Notes under the pieces: generated by a model
Told to the model about the DNA's origin: nothing
The model's input: only the letters and a program-made list of their open reading frames with translations
The model's database searches: none
Source: JBFXJF01 sp050175155
GTDB lineage: Bacteria > Bacillota > Bacilli > Tepidibacillales > Tepidibacillaceae
NCBI GenBank assembly: GCA_050175155.1
Contig: JBFXJF010000009.1
Span: 26,850 to 90,849, forward strand
Direction: 5' to 3'
DNA length: 64,000 nt
Part shown: piece by piece, positions 28,701-35,828 of the stretch
Layout: each line of letters opens with the position of its first letter
Numbering within the stretch: position 1 is the stretch's first letter
Program-made: the position numbers and the translations under genes

Positions 28701-28945
28701 CTTTCAATTTCAATAATTCCCTTAAGAAAATCGAGTGTTAATGGCTCCATGTATACCTTGTCCGCTATTTCTGTATCTGTCATTATTGTTGCAGGATTAC
28801 TATTAACTAAGACTACTTCTATTCCCTCTTCTTTTAATGCTTGACAAGCCTGAGTACCCGCATAGTCAAATTCAGCTGCTTGACCAATTACAATAGGACC
28901 TGATCCTATCACCATTACCTTTTTTATATCTTCTAGTTTAGGCAT
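25730..28945 (-). CDS. carB: Carbamoyl-phosphate synthase large subunit
   Basis: A 1071-residue synthetase with two homologous ATP-grasp halves. The first (about 1-400) begins KVMVIGSGPIVIGQAAEFDY and the second (about 545-930) repeats SILVLGSGPIRIGQGIEFDY. A C-terminal regulatory domain of about 140 residues, with KATKGTADFL and NTLTKGKDTERDG, binds effectors such as UMP. It makes carbamoyl phosphate from bicarbonate, ammonia and two ATP. Its place inside a PyrR-controlled operon suggests service mainly to pyrimidine synthesis. Whether a second arginine-specific copy exists cannot be seen here. Confidence 0.97.
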   Translation of the reverse strand: MPKLEDIKKVMVIGSGPIVIGQAAEFDYAGTQACQALKEEGIEVVLVNSNPATIMTDTEIADKVYMEPLTLDFLKGIIEIERPDGLLATLGGQTALNLAVELEKAGILNQYQVKLLGTNVETIEKSEDREKFKTAMKEINEAVPESKIIYSIEEAYSFLEEVGYPIIVRPAYTLGGTGGGIAYDEKQLISTIRNGLDASPIKQVLIEKSLLGYKEIEYEVIRDGHGNKIIVCNMENIDPVGIHTGDSIVVAPSQTLTDREYQILRTSSLKIVEALNIKGGCNVQYALDPYSENYYVIEVNPRVSRSSALASKATGYPIAKISSKIALGYTLDEIRNPITQNTFASYEPALDYIVTKIPRWPFDKFQSANRKLGTQMKATGEVMAIGRTFEESLQKAIRSLEISHFGLYSPSLKLDQLETNELLKRIEVCDDERLWLIAEWFRRSGNIEEINIMTKIDNFFLYKIQQMVIKEKSIKDEILNKDNLSDWKRKGYSDKQIAQLRGTNEKEISSLREANGIRPVYKMVDTCAAEFESYTPYYYSTYEIEDEVKSSDKESILVLGSGPIRIGQGIEFDYSTVHAVWAIQEAGYDAIIINNNPETVSTDFNISDRLYFEPLTTEDVLNVIKKENPLGVIVQFGGQTAINLAESLENEGIKILGTSLDNIDQAEDRKRFEYLLKGLNIKQPIGGTALSVVEAITVANRIGYPALIRPSYVLGGRAMEIIYTEEDLIKYMEQAVKVSLDHPILIDRYLTGKEVEVDAICDGESVLIPGIMEHIEKAGVHSGDSIAVYPPLTLSKKIIDQLVDMTEKLALGLNIIGLLNIQFVIFEDEAIVIEVNPRSSRTVPFLSKVTSIPMGNIATKVILGYSIKSQGYKTGYVLPKENYVAVKVPVFSFSKLRRVDVTLGPEMKSTGEVIGVDKQFDKALYKGLVASGIKLPKNGTILATIADKDKEEAIDLFNRFNQLGYCIKATKGTADFLVDHQIPVLTVNKLQEGKPNIIDEIRSNKINIVINTLTKGKDTERDGFRIRREAVEYGIPCLTSLDTAYALLHAFEATSFTTEPVLAKNSGVKVK

Positions 28946-28948
28946 AAT

Positions 28949-30034
28949 TTACACTCTCCTATGTTTAGTCATCAGCTGAATAAATTGATCAAATAAATAA
29001 CTACTATCATAAGGTCCAGGTGAAGCTTCTGGGTGGTATTGTATGGAGAATCCAGGAGAATTTTTAAGTGCTAACCCTTCTATAGTTCCATCATTTACGG
29101 CAATATGAGTTATAGTTAGGACATCAGGATTAATTGATTCTTTTGTTACTGTATAACCATGGTTCTGTGATGTCATGTATATGCTATTTGTTCCTAAATC
29201 CTTTACAGGATGGTTCCCACCACGATGACCAAATTTTAACTTCTCAGTATCTGCGTCACTTGCTAATGCAAGTAGCTGGTGACCTAAACAGATACCTAAC
29301 AATGGTATTTTATTCTTAATAATTTCTCTTATAGTGTCAATAGTTTCTTCCACATCCTTTGGATCTCCTGGACCATTTGATAGAAGAACTCCATCAGGAT
29401 GTAATGTGTTTATCTCTTGGAATTTGGTGTTATAGGGTACAATAACGACTTCACAATCCCTCTTTAATAAATCCTTAACGATTCCATTCTTAGAGCCAAA
29501 ATCCATAACAACAATCCGTAGACCATTACCCGGAATTGTAACTTTTTCTTTTAAGGATACTTGAGCTACCTGATCTTTTTTTAATGGTTCTTTTAGTTTT
29601 ACCATTGCATCTTCTATGCTAATGTTCTCTGTTGTTAAAATAGCTTTCATCGTACCTTTTTCTCTTATTTTTTTAGTAATCATCCTTGTATCTAACTCTG
29701 AAATACCGATAACCCCTTCTTCTTTTAGATATTCATCTAATGTTTTTTTGCTTCGCCAATGAGATGGGTGATTGGCATACTCCTTGACTATTAAACCAAA
29801 AACATTTGATTTACTTGATTCAAAATCCTCTGGGTTAATTCCGTAATTTCCTATCAATGGATACGTCATTACAACATGTTGTCCGTAATATGAAGGATCC
29901 GTTAATATTTCTTGATAACCAGTCATGCTTGTATTAAATACAATCTCGCCTAACGACTCACCTGATGCCCCAAAATTTCTACCTAAAAAAACGGAACCAT
30001 CTTCTAATATAAGTGTCGCCTTTTTATTATCCAT
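28949..30034 (-). CDS. carA: Carbamoyl-phosphate synthase small subunit
   Basis: The glutamine amidotransferase subunit that supplies ammonia to CarB. The N-terminal domain starts ATLILEDGSVFLGRNFG. The class I amidotransferase triad includes the nucleophilic cysteine in LGICLGHQLLA and the histidine/glutamate pair in FSIQYHPEASPG. The ATG at 30034 is used (361 residues) because GGAGGGA stands upstream inside the pyrC end; a reading from 30076 would be an unsupported extension. It overlaps pyrC by eight bases. Confidence 0.95.
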   Translation of the reverse strand: MDNKKATLILEDGSVFLGRNFGASGESLGEIVFNTSMTGYQEILTDPSYYGQHVVMTYPLIGNYGINPEDFESSKSNVFGLIVKEYANHPSHWRSKKTLDEYLKEEGVIGISELDTRMITKKIREKGTMKAILTTENISIEDAMVKLKEPLKKDQVAQVSLKEKVTIPGNGLRIVVMDFGSKNGIVKDLLKRDCEVVIVPYNTKFQEINTLHPDGVLLSNGPGDPKDVEETIDTIREIIKNKIPLLGICLGHQLLALASDADTEKLKFGHRGGNHPVKDLGTNSIYMTSQNHGYTVTKESINPDVLTITHIAVNDGTIEGLALKNSPGFSIQYHPEASPGPYDSSYLFDQFIQLMTKHRRV

Positions 30035-31322
30035 CTCTAAGTCCCTCCTCATATCTCCATTTAATCTCGCCGTCAACTATTGTCAACACTGGCCATCCAG
30101 ATAACTCCATTCCAAGAAATGGTGTGTTACTTCCTTTTGAATAAAATGTCTTTGAGTCGACAATTTTTGTCAAGTTTAAATCAATAATAGTTATATCAGC
30201 TTTTGAGCCTATTTCAATAATCCCTGAATTTAAATTGTATATTTTAGATGGCATATAAGTTAATTTATTTATTAATAATTCAATAGAAAGAATATTCGTT
30301 TTCACTAATCGAGTATATAAAGCTGGAAAAGCAATTTCTAGACCAATCATTCCAAAAGGAGCATCCATGATATTCTTGCTCTTTTCACTATCAGTATGCG
30401 GGGCATGGTCTGTTGCAATAATATCTATAGTACCGTCAATCAATCCATCAATTAGGGCTATTCTATCTTCTTCTGTTCTAAGCGGAGGATTAACTTTGTA
30501 TAAACTATAAGGATGGCAAATATCCCTTTGAAATAAAATTAAATGGTGTGGTGTGACTTCAGCAGTAACATTAATCCCCTTCAACTTAGCTTCTCTTATC
30601 AATTGTACAGACTCTTTTGTACTAATATGGCATACATGATAATGAACACCAGTAATACCTGCTAATATTAAATCCCTTGCTAATTGGAGATATTCAGACT
30701 CAGAAGATATGGTTGATACGCCCAGTTTCTCAGCTAATTCACCACTATGAATTACTCCATCTTGCACTAAGGATTCATCCTCACAATGGGCTATTATTGA
30801 AACTCCTAATAACATTGCTTTCTCCATAGCTTTTTTCATCGTTATTGCTAATTGTACACCCTTTCCATCATCAGAAAAACCTATTGCTCCAGTCTTTTTC
30901 ATTTCTGCAAAATCGGTTAATTCTTCCCCTCTTTCCCCATAAGTTATTGCTCCAATTGGAAGAATCTTCGCATAATTAGCCTCTTTAGCCTTTCCCTTAA
31001 TAAAAGTTACTAGGTTTGGTTTATCAATTACAGGATTAGTATTAGGCATAACTGCGATTGTAGTAAATCCACCTGCTACTGCTGCCTTGCTACCAGTTCT
31101 AATTGTCTCTTTTTCCTCAAAACCCGGTTCCCGTAAGTGAACGTGAAGATCAATAAGACCTGGAATAACTATTTTACCTCTTGCATCATATATTTTGTAG
31201 TTATTAGAAAAATTTTTAATTTCAGAACTTATTCCTTTAATAACACCATTTTCTATATCAATGTCACCATTAAACCATTTTCCTTGATACCATATTGTCC
31301 CGTTTTTTATTAAGGTTCTCAA
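30027..31322 (-). CDS. pyrC: Dihydroorotase
   Basis: A zinc amidohydrolase closing carbamoyl aspartate to dihydroorotate. Motifs seen: metal-binding DLHVHLREPG, then HVCHIST and ATDHAPHT, in the order of class I bacterial enzymes. The start is assigned to a TTG at 31322, because GGGGG precedes it by seven bases and the protein then begins MRTLIKNGTIW, the family's normal N-terminus (431 residues). An in-frame codon at 31370 would extend the protein through pyrB. The gene starts 11 bases after the pyrB stop. Confidence 0.93.
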   Translation of the reverse strand: MRTLIKNGTIWYQGKWFNGDIDIENGVIKGISSEIKNFSNNYKIYDARGKIVIPGLIDLHVHLREPGFEEKETIRTGSKAAVAGGFTTIAVMPNTNPVIDKPNLVTFIKGKAKEANYAKILPIGAITYGERGEELTDFAEMKKTGAIGFSDDGKGVQLAITMKKAMEKAMLLGVSIIAHCEDESLVQDGVIHSGELAEKLGVSTISSESEYLQLARDLILAGITGVHYHVCHISTKESVQLIREAKLKGINVTAEVTPHHLILFQRDICHPYSLYKVNPPLRTEEDRIALIDGLIDGTIDIIATDHAPHTDSEKSKNIMDAPFGMIGLEIAFPALYTRLVKTNILSIELLINKLTYMPSKIYNLNSGIIEIGSKADITIIDLNLTKIVDSKTFYSKGSNTPFLGMELSGWPVLTIVDGEIKWRYEEGLRDG

Positions 31323-31333
31323 ATTTAATCCCC

Positions 31334-32221
31334 CTAAATAGCTTTTTCTATTACTGCCATTCTTATCCAAACACCATTATTCATCTGTTCAAAAATCTTT
31401 GATTGTTTATGCTCTACAACATCATCGTCCATCTCTACTCCACGGTTTACAGGAGCTGGGTGCAAAATTATTGCATGTGATTGCAAATATTGAAGTCTTT
31501 CTGTAGTAAATCCATATTTCTTATTATAATCCTCGTGAAGATTAGTATAGCTGTTATTTTGACGTTCAAGCTGAATTCGCAACATCATCACTACATCAGC
31601 CTGTTTTATTGCTTCATCAACTGATAAATATCTACCCTCCAAATCTTCCGCCATTAACTCGTTTGGGCCAGAATAAATGAAATTAACACCGTAATTTTTT
31701 AATAGGTTGTAATTAGATCTTGCTACTCTGCTATGAGCCACATCTCCAATTATCGCAACATTCAGACCTTTTAATTCTTTAAAATATTTTCTTATTGTGT
31801 ATAAATCTAAAAGTGCTTGTGTTGGATGCTCTTTTATACCCTCCCCCGCGTTAACAATCGTTAGCGATAATTTTTGGGATAAATTTTCTAAAACATCTTC
31901 CTCGCGTATCCTAATAACAGCAGCATCAATCCCTTGAACTTCAAGAGTCTTTAAAGTGTCGTACAATGACTCACCTTTTTTAATACTTGAATCATTTGAT
32001 TGAAAGTTTATTACCCTGCAACCGAGACGTTTTTCAGCTATTTCAAAAGAAAATCTTGTCCTTGTACTCGGTTCTAGAAAAAAGTTAATAACGAATTTAT
32101 TTTTATATAATTGGGTAATGCTTAAATCATCTTTGTTATCTTGAAAAAATTGGGCTCTTAATAATATTTCCTCAATCTGATTAATTGTTAAATTATTTAC
32201 ACTTAGTAAATTTCTTCCCAT
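31334..32221 (-). CDS. pyrB: Aspartate carbamoyltransferase catalytic subunit
   Basis: Condenses carbamoyl phosphate with aspartate, the first committed step. The carbamoyl-phosphate loop PSTRTRFSFE, the HPTQALLDLYT motif and HPAPVNRGVE are present. Length is 295 residues. No regulatory pyrI gene is seen, as is usual in Firmicutes. AGGAGAG lies upstream of the ATG. Expression depends on reading through the PyrR attenuator just upstream. Confidence 0.96.
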   Translation of the reverse strand: MGRNLLSVNNLTINQIEEILLRAQFFQDNKDDLSITQLYKNKFVINFFLEPSTRTRFSFEIAEKRLGCRVINFQSNDSSIKKGESLYDTLKTLEVQGIDAAVIRIREEDVLENLSQKLSLTIVNAGEGIKEHPTQALLDLYTIRKYFKELKGLNVAIIGDVAHSRVARSNYNLLKNYGVNFIYSGPNELMAEDLEGRYLSVDEAIKQADVVMMLRIQLERQNNSYTNLHEDYNKKYGFTTERLQYLQSHAIILHPAPVNRGVEMDDDVVEHKQSKIFEQMNNGVWIRMAVIEKAI

Positions 32222-32255
32222 TTTCTTCTCTCCTAAATTTAGACTGAATATATAA

Positions 32256-32370
32256 TTAAAAAAGGCCTTCTTCTCTGGTAAGTAGACCTTAATATATTAC
32301 CCTTTAACTATAATATCTTTTAGGGATATTTGGGCATATATCACTTCTTACCAGTCTCTCTGAACTGATT
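32256..32370 (-). promoter_or_regulatory. PyrR-dependent attenuator between pyrR and pyrB
   Basis: The minus strand carries a PyrR-binding hairpin with stem CAGT/ACTG around TCAGAGAG (32367-32352), close to the known PyrR loop. Downstream is a terminator whose arms AAGGTCTACTT (32290-32280) and AAGAAGGCCTT (32272-32262) pair with one mismatch, followed by a T run (from 32263). CTGGTAAG next to the PyrR loop (32354-32347) is exactly complementary to CTTACCAG (32282-32275), which spans the terminator's left arm and loop, giving the antiterminator. PyrR with UMP should stabilise the first hairpin and so allow termination. Confidence 0.9.
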
Positions 32371-32385
32371 TAAAGAGTGCTTTTA

Positions 32386-32928
32386 TTAAACTTCATTTTT
32401 AGATTTTATGATTACTTGTTCAGAATTATCTATCTCCATTAATTGAACAAAAATCATTTCATCTCCGGAAGTAGGTATGTTTTTACCAATATAATCTGCT
32501 CTAATTGGTAATTCACGGTGACCTCGATCAATTAATACTGCCAATTGAATTAGTTTTGGTCTTCCATAGTCAATTAAAGCATCTAAAGCAGCTCTAACTG
32601 TTCTGCCTGTATATAGTACATCATCTACAAGGATCACTTTTTTATCATTAATATCAAATGAAATCTCGCTTCCTTTTATTAAAGCTTGGTTTCCTCGTTC
32701 AGATAAGTCATCGCGATAAAGAGTAATATCAATTTCGCCTAATGGAACTTTGTATCCTTCAATCTCAACTATTATATCGAACAATCTTTTTGCTAAATAA
32801 ATACCTCTAGTTTTTATTCCTATAAGAACTAAGTCTTCGGTTCCTTTATTTTTCTCTAATATTTCATGAGCAATACGTGTCAAAGCACGATTAATAGCTA
32901 GTTTATCAATAAGTACTCTTTGCTTCAT
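32386..32928 (-). CDS. pyrR: Pyrimidine operon attenuation protein / uracil phosphoribosyltransferase
   Basis: A 180-residue RNA-binding regulator with a phosphoribosyltransferase fold. The PRPP loop VILVDDVLYTGRTVRAAL is clear. It binds the leader hairpins at 33045-33060 and 32352-32367 when UMP is high. The ATG at 32928 matches the family N-terminus (MKQRVLIDK). A TTG immediately before it at 32931 has better spacing from AAGGAG and could be the true start. An apparent longer frame from 33018 would run through the first attenuator terminator and is not coding. Confidence 0.95.
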   Translation of the reverse strand: MKQRVLIDKLAINRALTRIAHEILEKNKGTEDLVLIGIKTRGIYLAKRLFDIIVEIEGYKVPLGEIDITLYRDDLSERGNQALIKGSEISFDINDKKVILVDDVLYTGRTVRAALDALIDYGRPKLIQLAVLIDRGHRELPIRADYIGKNIPTSGDEMIFVQLMEIDNSEQVIIKSKNEV

Positions 32929-32950
32929 CAAAGTTTGTCTCCTTAATGTT

Positions 32951-33063
32951 TTATAAAAAAATAAAAACTTTTGCCCATGAAAGACAAAAGTTAAAGTTAG
33001 CTTATAAATATTCCGCATAATAATATACGCTCTTTTAACCTTATCAGTCTCTCTGAACTGATT
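32951..33063 (-). promoter_or_regulatory. PyrR-dependent attenuator in the pyrR leader
   Basis: The same 16-base PyrR-binding hairpin sequence found before pyrB occurs here (33060-33045). A terminator follows: AACTTTTG (32992-32985) pairs with CAAAAGTT (32973-32966), with a T-rich tail to 32951. AAGGTTAAA beside the PyrR loop can pair with TTTAACTTT overlapping the terminator's left arm, with one G-U pair, as antiterminator. It lies between the operon promoter and pyrR, so PyrR controls its own gene and the whole operon. Confidence 0.87.
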
Positions 33064-33086
33064 TAAAGGAACATTAAATTTTCTAT

Positions 33087-33115
33087 ATTATCCTTTATGA
33101 ATAGCTTTTTGTCAA
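33087..33115 (-). promoter_or_regulatory. Sigma-A promoter of the pyr operon
   Basis: A perfect TTGACA (33115-33110) and GATAAT (33092-33087) are separated by 17 bases on the minus strand. The predicted transcript begins near 33080, just before the first PyrR loop. It sits in the gap after the rluD-type gene. Confidence 0.85.
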
Positions 33116-33154
33116 TGATTTAATTTGTTATTGAAATTTAGGTTATGTATAAAA

Positions 33155-34075
33155 CTAAATTTGTTTTATTTCCTCTATTAATTTGGTCATATCCTCTGGT
33201 AGTTCAGAGTCAAATTCTAAATGCTGATCTGTGCGAGGATGTTTGAAACCTAAAGTTTTAGCGTGTAATGCTTGTCCAGAAATATTCGGAACTTTCTTAT
33301 TACTATATATCGGATCCCCTACTATCGGGAAACCAATATACTTCATGTGTACTCTTATTTGATGAGTCCTACCTGTTTCTAGTTTGCACTCTACAAGAGA
33401 ATACCCCTTAAACCTTTCTTTTACGATAAAGTGAGTATATGCTTGTTTACTATTATTACCTGTTACAACCATTTTTTTTCGGTCAGATGGATCCCTACCG
33501 ATAGGAGCATCAATCATTCCTTTGTCATGTGGAATAACTCCATGTACTAGTGCAATATAAACACGATTAACTGTATGTCTCTTTAATTGTTCTGCAAGAG
33601 AATTATGTGCAAAATCATTCTTTGCGACCATTATTAGCCCTGTAGTATCTTTATCTATACGATGAACTATTCCTGGTCTTAATACGCCATTAATCCCTGA
33701 TAGATCCTTACAATGCTCCAATAAAGCGTTGACTATCGTACCACTATAATGGCCAGGGGCGGGATGAACTGTCATTCCCCTAGATTTATTAATAACAATG
33801 ACATCGCTATCTTCATAGATAATATCTAAAGTTAATTTTTCCGGTAAAACTAACAACTCTTTTTGCTGTGGAATTTTTAATGTAACTTCATCATTTTTAG
33901 CAAGCACTCGGTTTGCCTTTACTAATTTATTAGCTATGTTTACGTTACCTTCTTTAATCCAGATTTGAATCTGTGAACGTGACCAATTAGCGGACTGCTC
34001 AGATAAAAATTTATCTATTCTCTTTCCACTGTTTTCAGTAGAAACTATCCAATTATACATTTTTAATTTATCCAA
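33155..34075 (-). CDS. RluA/RluD-family pseudouridine synthase
   Basis: An RNA pseudouridine synthase with an N-terminal S4 RNA-binding domain (GKRIDKFLSEQSANWSRSQI) and a catalytic domain whose active-site aspartate is in GIVHRIDKDTTGL. It is equivalent to YlyB of B. subtilis, which lies at the same place after lspA. The exact uridine modified cannot be predicted. The start is placed at a TTG at 34075, ten bases after a GGAG that overlaps the lspA stop; an ATG at 34060 lacks a ribosome-binding site. Confidence 0.92.
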   Translation of the reverse strand: MDKLKMYNWIVSTENSGKRIDKFLSEQSANWSRSQIQIWIKEGNVNIANKLVKANRVLAKNDEVTLKIPQQKELLVLPEKLTLDIIYEDSDVIVINKSRGMTVHPAPGHYSGTIVNALLEHCKDLSGINGVLRPGIVHRIDKDTTGLIMVAKNDFAHNSLAEQLKRHTVNRVYIALVHGVIPHDKGMIDAPIGRDPSDRKKMVVTGNNSKQAYTHFIVKERFKGYSLVECKLETGRTHQIRVHMKYIGFPIVGDPIYSNKKVPNISGQALHAKTLGFKHPRTDQHLEFDSELPEDMTKLIEEIKQI

Positions 34076-34088
34076 ACTTACTATTCTC

Positions 34089-34544
34089 CTATTTAAAAAT
34101 ATTATTTTCTTTTGCAAATACCATATAAAAAAGCATTAAAGTGGTGCCTACTACAACTGCAGAATCGGCAATGTTAAAAATCGCAAAATTAATTATTCTG
34201 AAATCGATAAAATCAATAACTTCGCCAGTAGCAATACGATCAATCAAGTTTCCAATTGCGCCACCTAATATCAAAGCTAAAATTAAAGAGAAAAATCTGT
34301 GTTCTTTATGTATCTTATAGATATAATATATAATAAAAATAACTACAAATAACGTTAAAACAATAAAAAATAACCTTTGATTTTGGAGAATGCTAAATGC
34401 TGCCCCTTTGTTACGAGTAGATGTAATATGTATCCAGCCTTCTATTATTGGAATGCTTTCATATAGGTCTAGATAATTTACAATTAACCATTTACTTAAC
34501 TGGTCAACTCCAATTATCAAAATTGCGATAACATAATAAAGCAA
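34089..34544 (-). CDS. lspA: Lipoprotein signal peptidase II
   Basis: A 151-residue aspartyl protease in the membrane that cleaves lipoprotein signal peptides. There are four hydrophobic segments. Conserved motifs NKGAAFS, the catalytic GGAIGNLIDRI (first Asp) and FNIADSAV (second Asp) are all present. Translation starts at a TTG after GGGGGAG with five bases between. It is separated by 141 bases from the YlyA-like gene upstream; I see no clear promoter or RNA element in that gap. Confidence 0.96.
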   Translation of the reverse strand: MLYYVIAILIIGVDQLSKWLIVNYLDLYESIPIIEGWIHITSTRNKGAAFSILQNQRLFFIVLTLFVVIFIIYYIYKIHKEHRFFSLILALILGGAIGNLIDRIATGEVIDFIDFRIINFAIFNIADSAVVVGTTLMLFYMVFAKENNIFK

Positions 34545-34685
34545 CTCTTCTCCCCCTGTTCTTGTACTTTATTTAAACAGTTTAGCATAGCTTCAAACTA
34601 TTTAACAGTCTTTCAGTACATACTACCTAAAATTTCGATACTACAGGGTTTTTTATTAGATATAAAGCTTTTATTAATCAATATT

Positions 34686-35315
34686 TTAAAACAATTTATT
34701 ATCTGGATCTAACAGATCTTCTCTTTCAATATTCTGACTTTCTAATGGATTGCCATATATATCGATAATTATAAATCCTTCAAGTTCACTATCAGTTAGA
34801 TCATCATCAAACACAGAGTCATAAGGATTATAATCAATCGAGCTTGATGTTCCATACTCAGCAACCTTGCCCCATGACTCTTCTATATTAATATGTTGAT
34901 TATTAACCTCCTTTCTAAAAGAAACACCAAGGTATTCTTCTTCTATTGATCTTTTATTTGATATTGAATCATCCGGTTGATGTTCAATACAATATTTCGC
35001 ATAAGGAACTACTCTCAATCTTTCTATTGGTATTTCCTTTTTACATTTTTCACAAAACCCATATTCATTTTGATTCATTTTTTTTAACGCACCATTAATT
35101 AGCTCAAGTGTATGTAACCCATTCTCCTTTAATGCTAAATCTTTCCCTCTTTCAAATAATTCTGTTCCTATGTCAGCTGGATGATTATCATATCCCGAAA
35201 GTTCACCAATTGAATCATTTAAACTAACATTCAATCCAAAACTGTAATTATTTAATAATGATTTTTTCTCTTCGGTTAGTAACTGCTTTAATTCATTTAA
35301 TTCTTCTTGATTCAT
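34686..35315 (-). CDS. YlyA/YteA-type TraR/DksA zinc-finger protein
   Basis: A 209-residue protein of the DksA/TraR C4-type group. An N-terminal helical region contains the family-typical YDNHPADIGTELFERGKD. A zinc finger with C88, C91, C109 and H112 follows (CEKC...CIEH), so the last ligand is histidine rather than cysteine. The C-terminal 80 residues are very acidic (for example YDSVFDDDLTDSELEG). B. subtilis ylyA lies in the same place between ileS and lspA and is reported to affect sporulation-stage RNA polymerase. It starts 14 bases after the DUF5665 gene and is probably cotranscribed with it. Confidence 0.87.
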   Translation of the reverse strand: MNQEELNELKQLLTEEKKSLLNNYSFGLNVSLNDSIGELSGYDNHPADIGTELFERGKDLALKENGLHTLELINGALKKMNQNEYGFCEKCKKEIPIERLRVVPYAKYCIEHQPDDSISNKRSIEEEYLGVSFRKEVNNQHINIEESWGKVAEYGTSSSIDYNPYDSVFDDDLTDSELEGFIIIDIYGNPLESQNIEREDLLDPDNKLF

Positions 35316-35328
35316 CTGACTACACTCC

Positions 35329-35640
35329 TTATCTGATTCCTTGGTCTAGTTGTGCCTGGACAATTCTAACAATCTCTGCAATATAATCACCTATGATAGG
35401 TAAGTTTAATGCCCCTAATTTTTGCAAGGCATATAAAATTGTGGCCGTAAAAATTGTAAACCCTATGGCTATTCCAACGCCACGAGCTATCCCTGTAAGT
35501 AAATTTAATTTAACTAATCTTTTTGGATTATTTAATAACTGAATATAATCTGCGATTTGTACCCTTTCTAAATACATACCTAATTCATCTAATTTTTCGC
35601 CAATTGATGCTAATGTATGCTTACTTTCCTCTTTATTCAT
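35329..35640 (-). CDS. DUF5665 domain membrane-associated protein
   Basis: A 103-residue protein matching DUF5665 in pattern: an N-terminal amphipathic region (GEKLDELGMYLERVQIADYIQ), the conserved NPKRL, then a glycine-rich transmembrane segment (about residues 45-72, GIARGVGIAIGFTIFTATILY) shown here only in part, and a helical tail. Its function is unknown. GGAGG precedes the ATG. It is the first gene after the ileS terminator and leads into the YlyA-like gene. Confidence 0.8.
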   Translation of the reverse strand: MNKEESKHTLASIGEKLDELGMYLERVQIADYIQLLNNPKRLVKLNLLTGIARGVGIAIGFTIFTATILYALQKLGALNLPIIGDYIAEIVRIVQAQLDQGIR

Positions 35641-35764
35641 ATAACTTCCTCCATTTCTAGTTTACTCATTTATATTATATCTACACAAAAATTCCTCAAA
35701 AATTTACGAAATAATTTTTAAAAAACCTTATAGATAAAATACTTTACTCTATATTTTTTGCGAC

Positions 35765-35794
35765 TAAAAATAGAAAAACTGACTAATTAGTCAG
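35765..35794 (-). terminator. Terminator after ileS
   Basis: A perfect 16-base palindrome, CTGACTAATTAGTCAG (35779-35794), forms an 8-bp stem, extendable by AGAAA/TTTCT after small internal loops. On the minus strand it is followed by TTTTTCTATTTTT. It lies 35 bases after the ileS stop codon. Confidence 0.82.
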
Positions 35795-35828
35795 CTCTTT
35801 CTATACTTCATATATATTTATAAAAAAT

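Noticed and set aside
32929..33018. N-terminal extension of pyrR by 30 codons
   Set aside because: It would translate the attenuator terminator; the family N-terminus begins at the ATG at 32928.
33134..33162. Inverted repeat AAATTTAG/CTAAATTT at the end of the rluD-type gene
   Set aside because: An 8-bp A/T-only stem with no T run on the minus strand; too weak to call a terminator.
34545..34685. Search for an RNA element or promoter in the ylyA-lspA gap
   Set aside because: Only loose promoter-like hexamers (TTGATT/TAATAA) were found and no stable stem; nothing was strong enough to list.
35641..35764. Possible promoter TTGAGG...TATAAT before the DUF5665 gene
   Set aside because: The spacer is 14 bases for the good -10, and alternatives give poor hexamers. 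A promoter is likely here but cannot be assigned.
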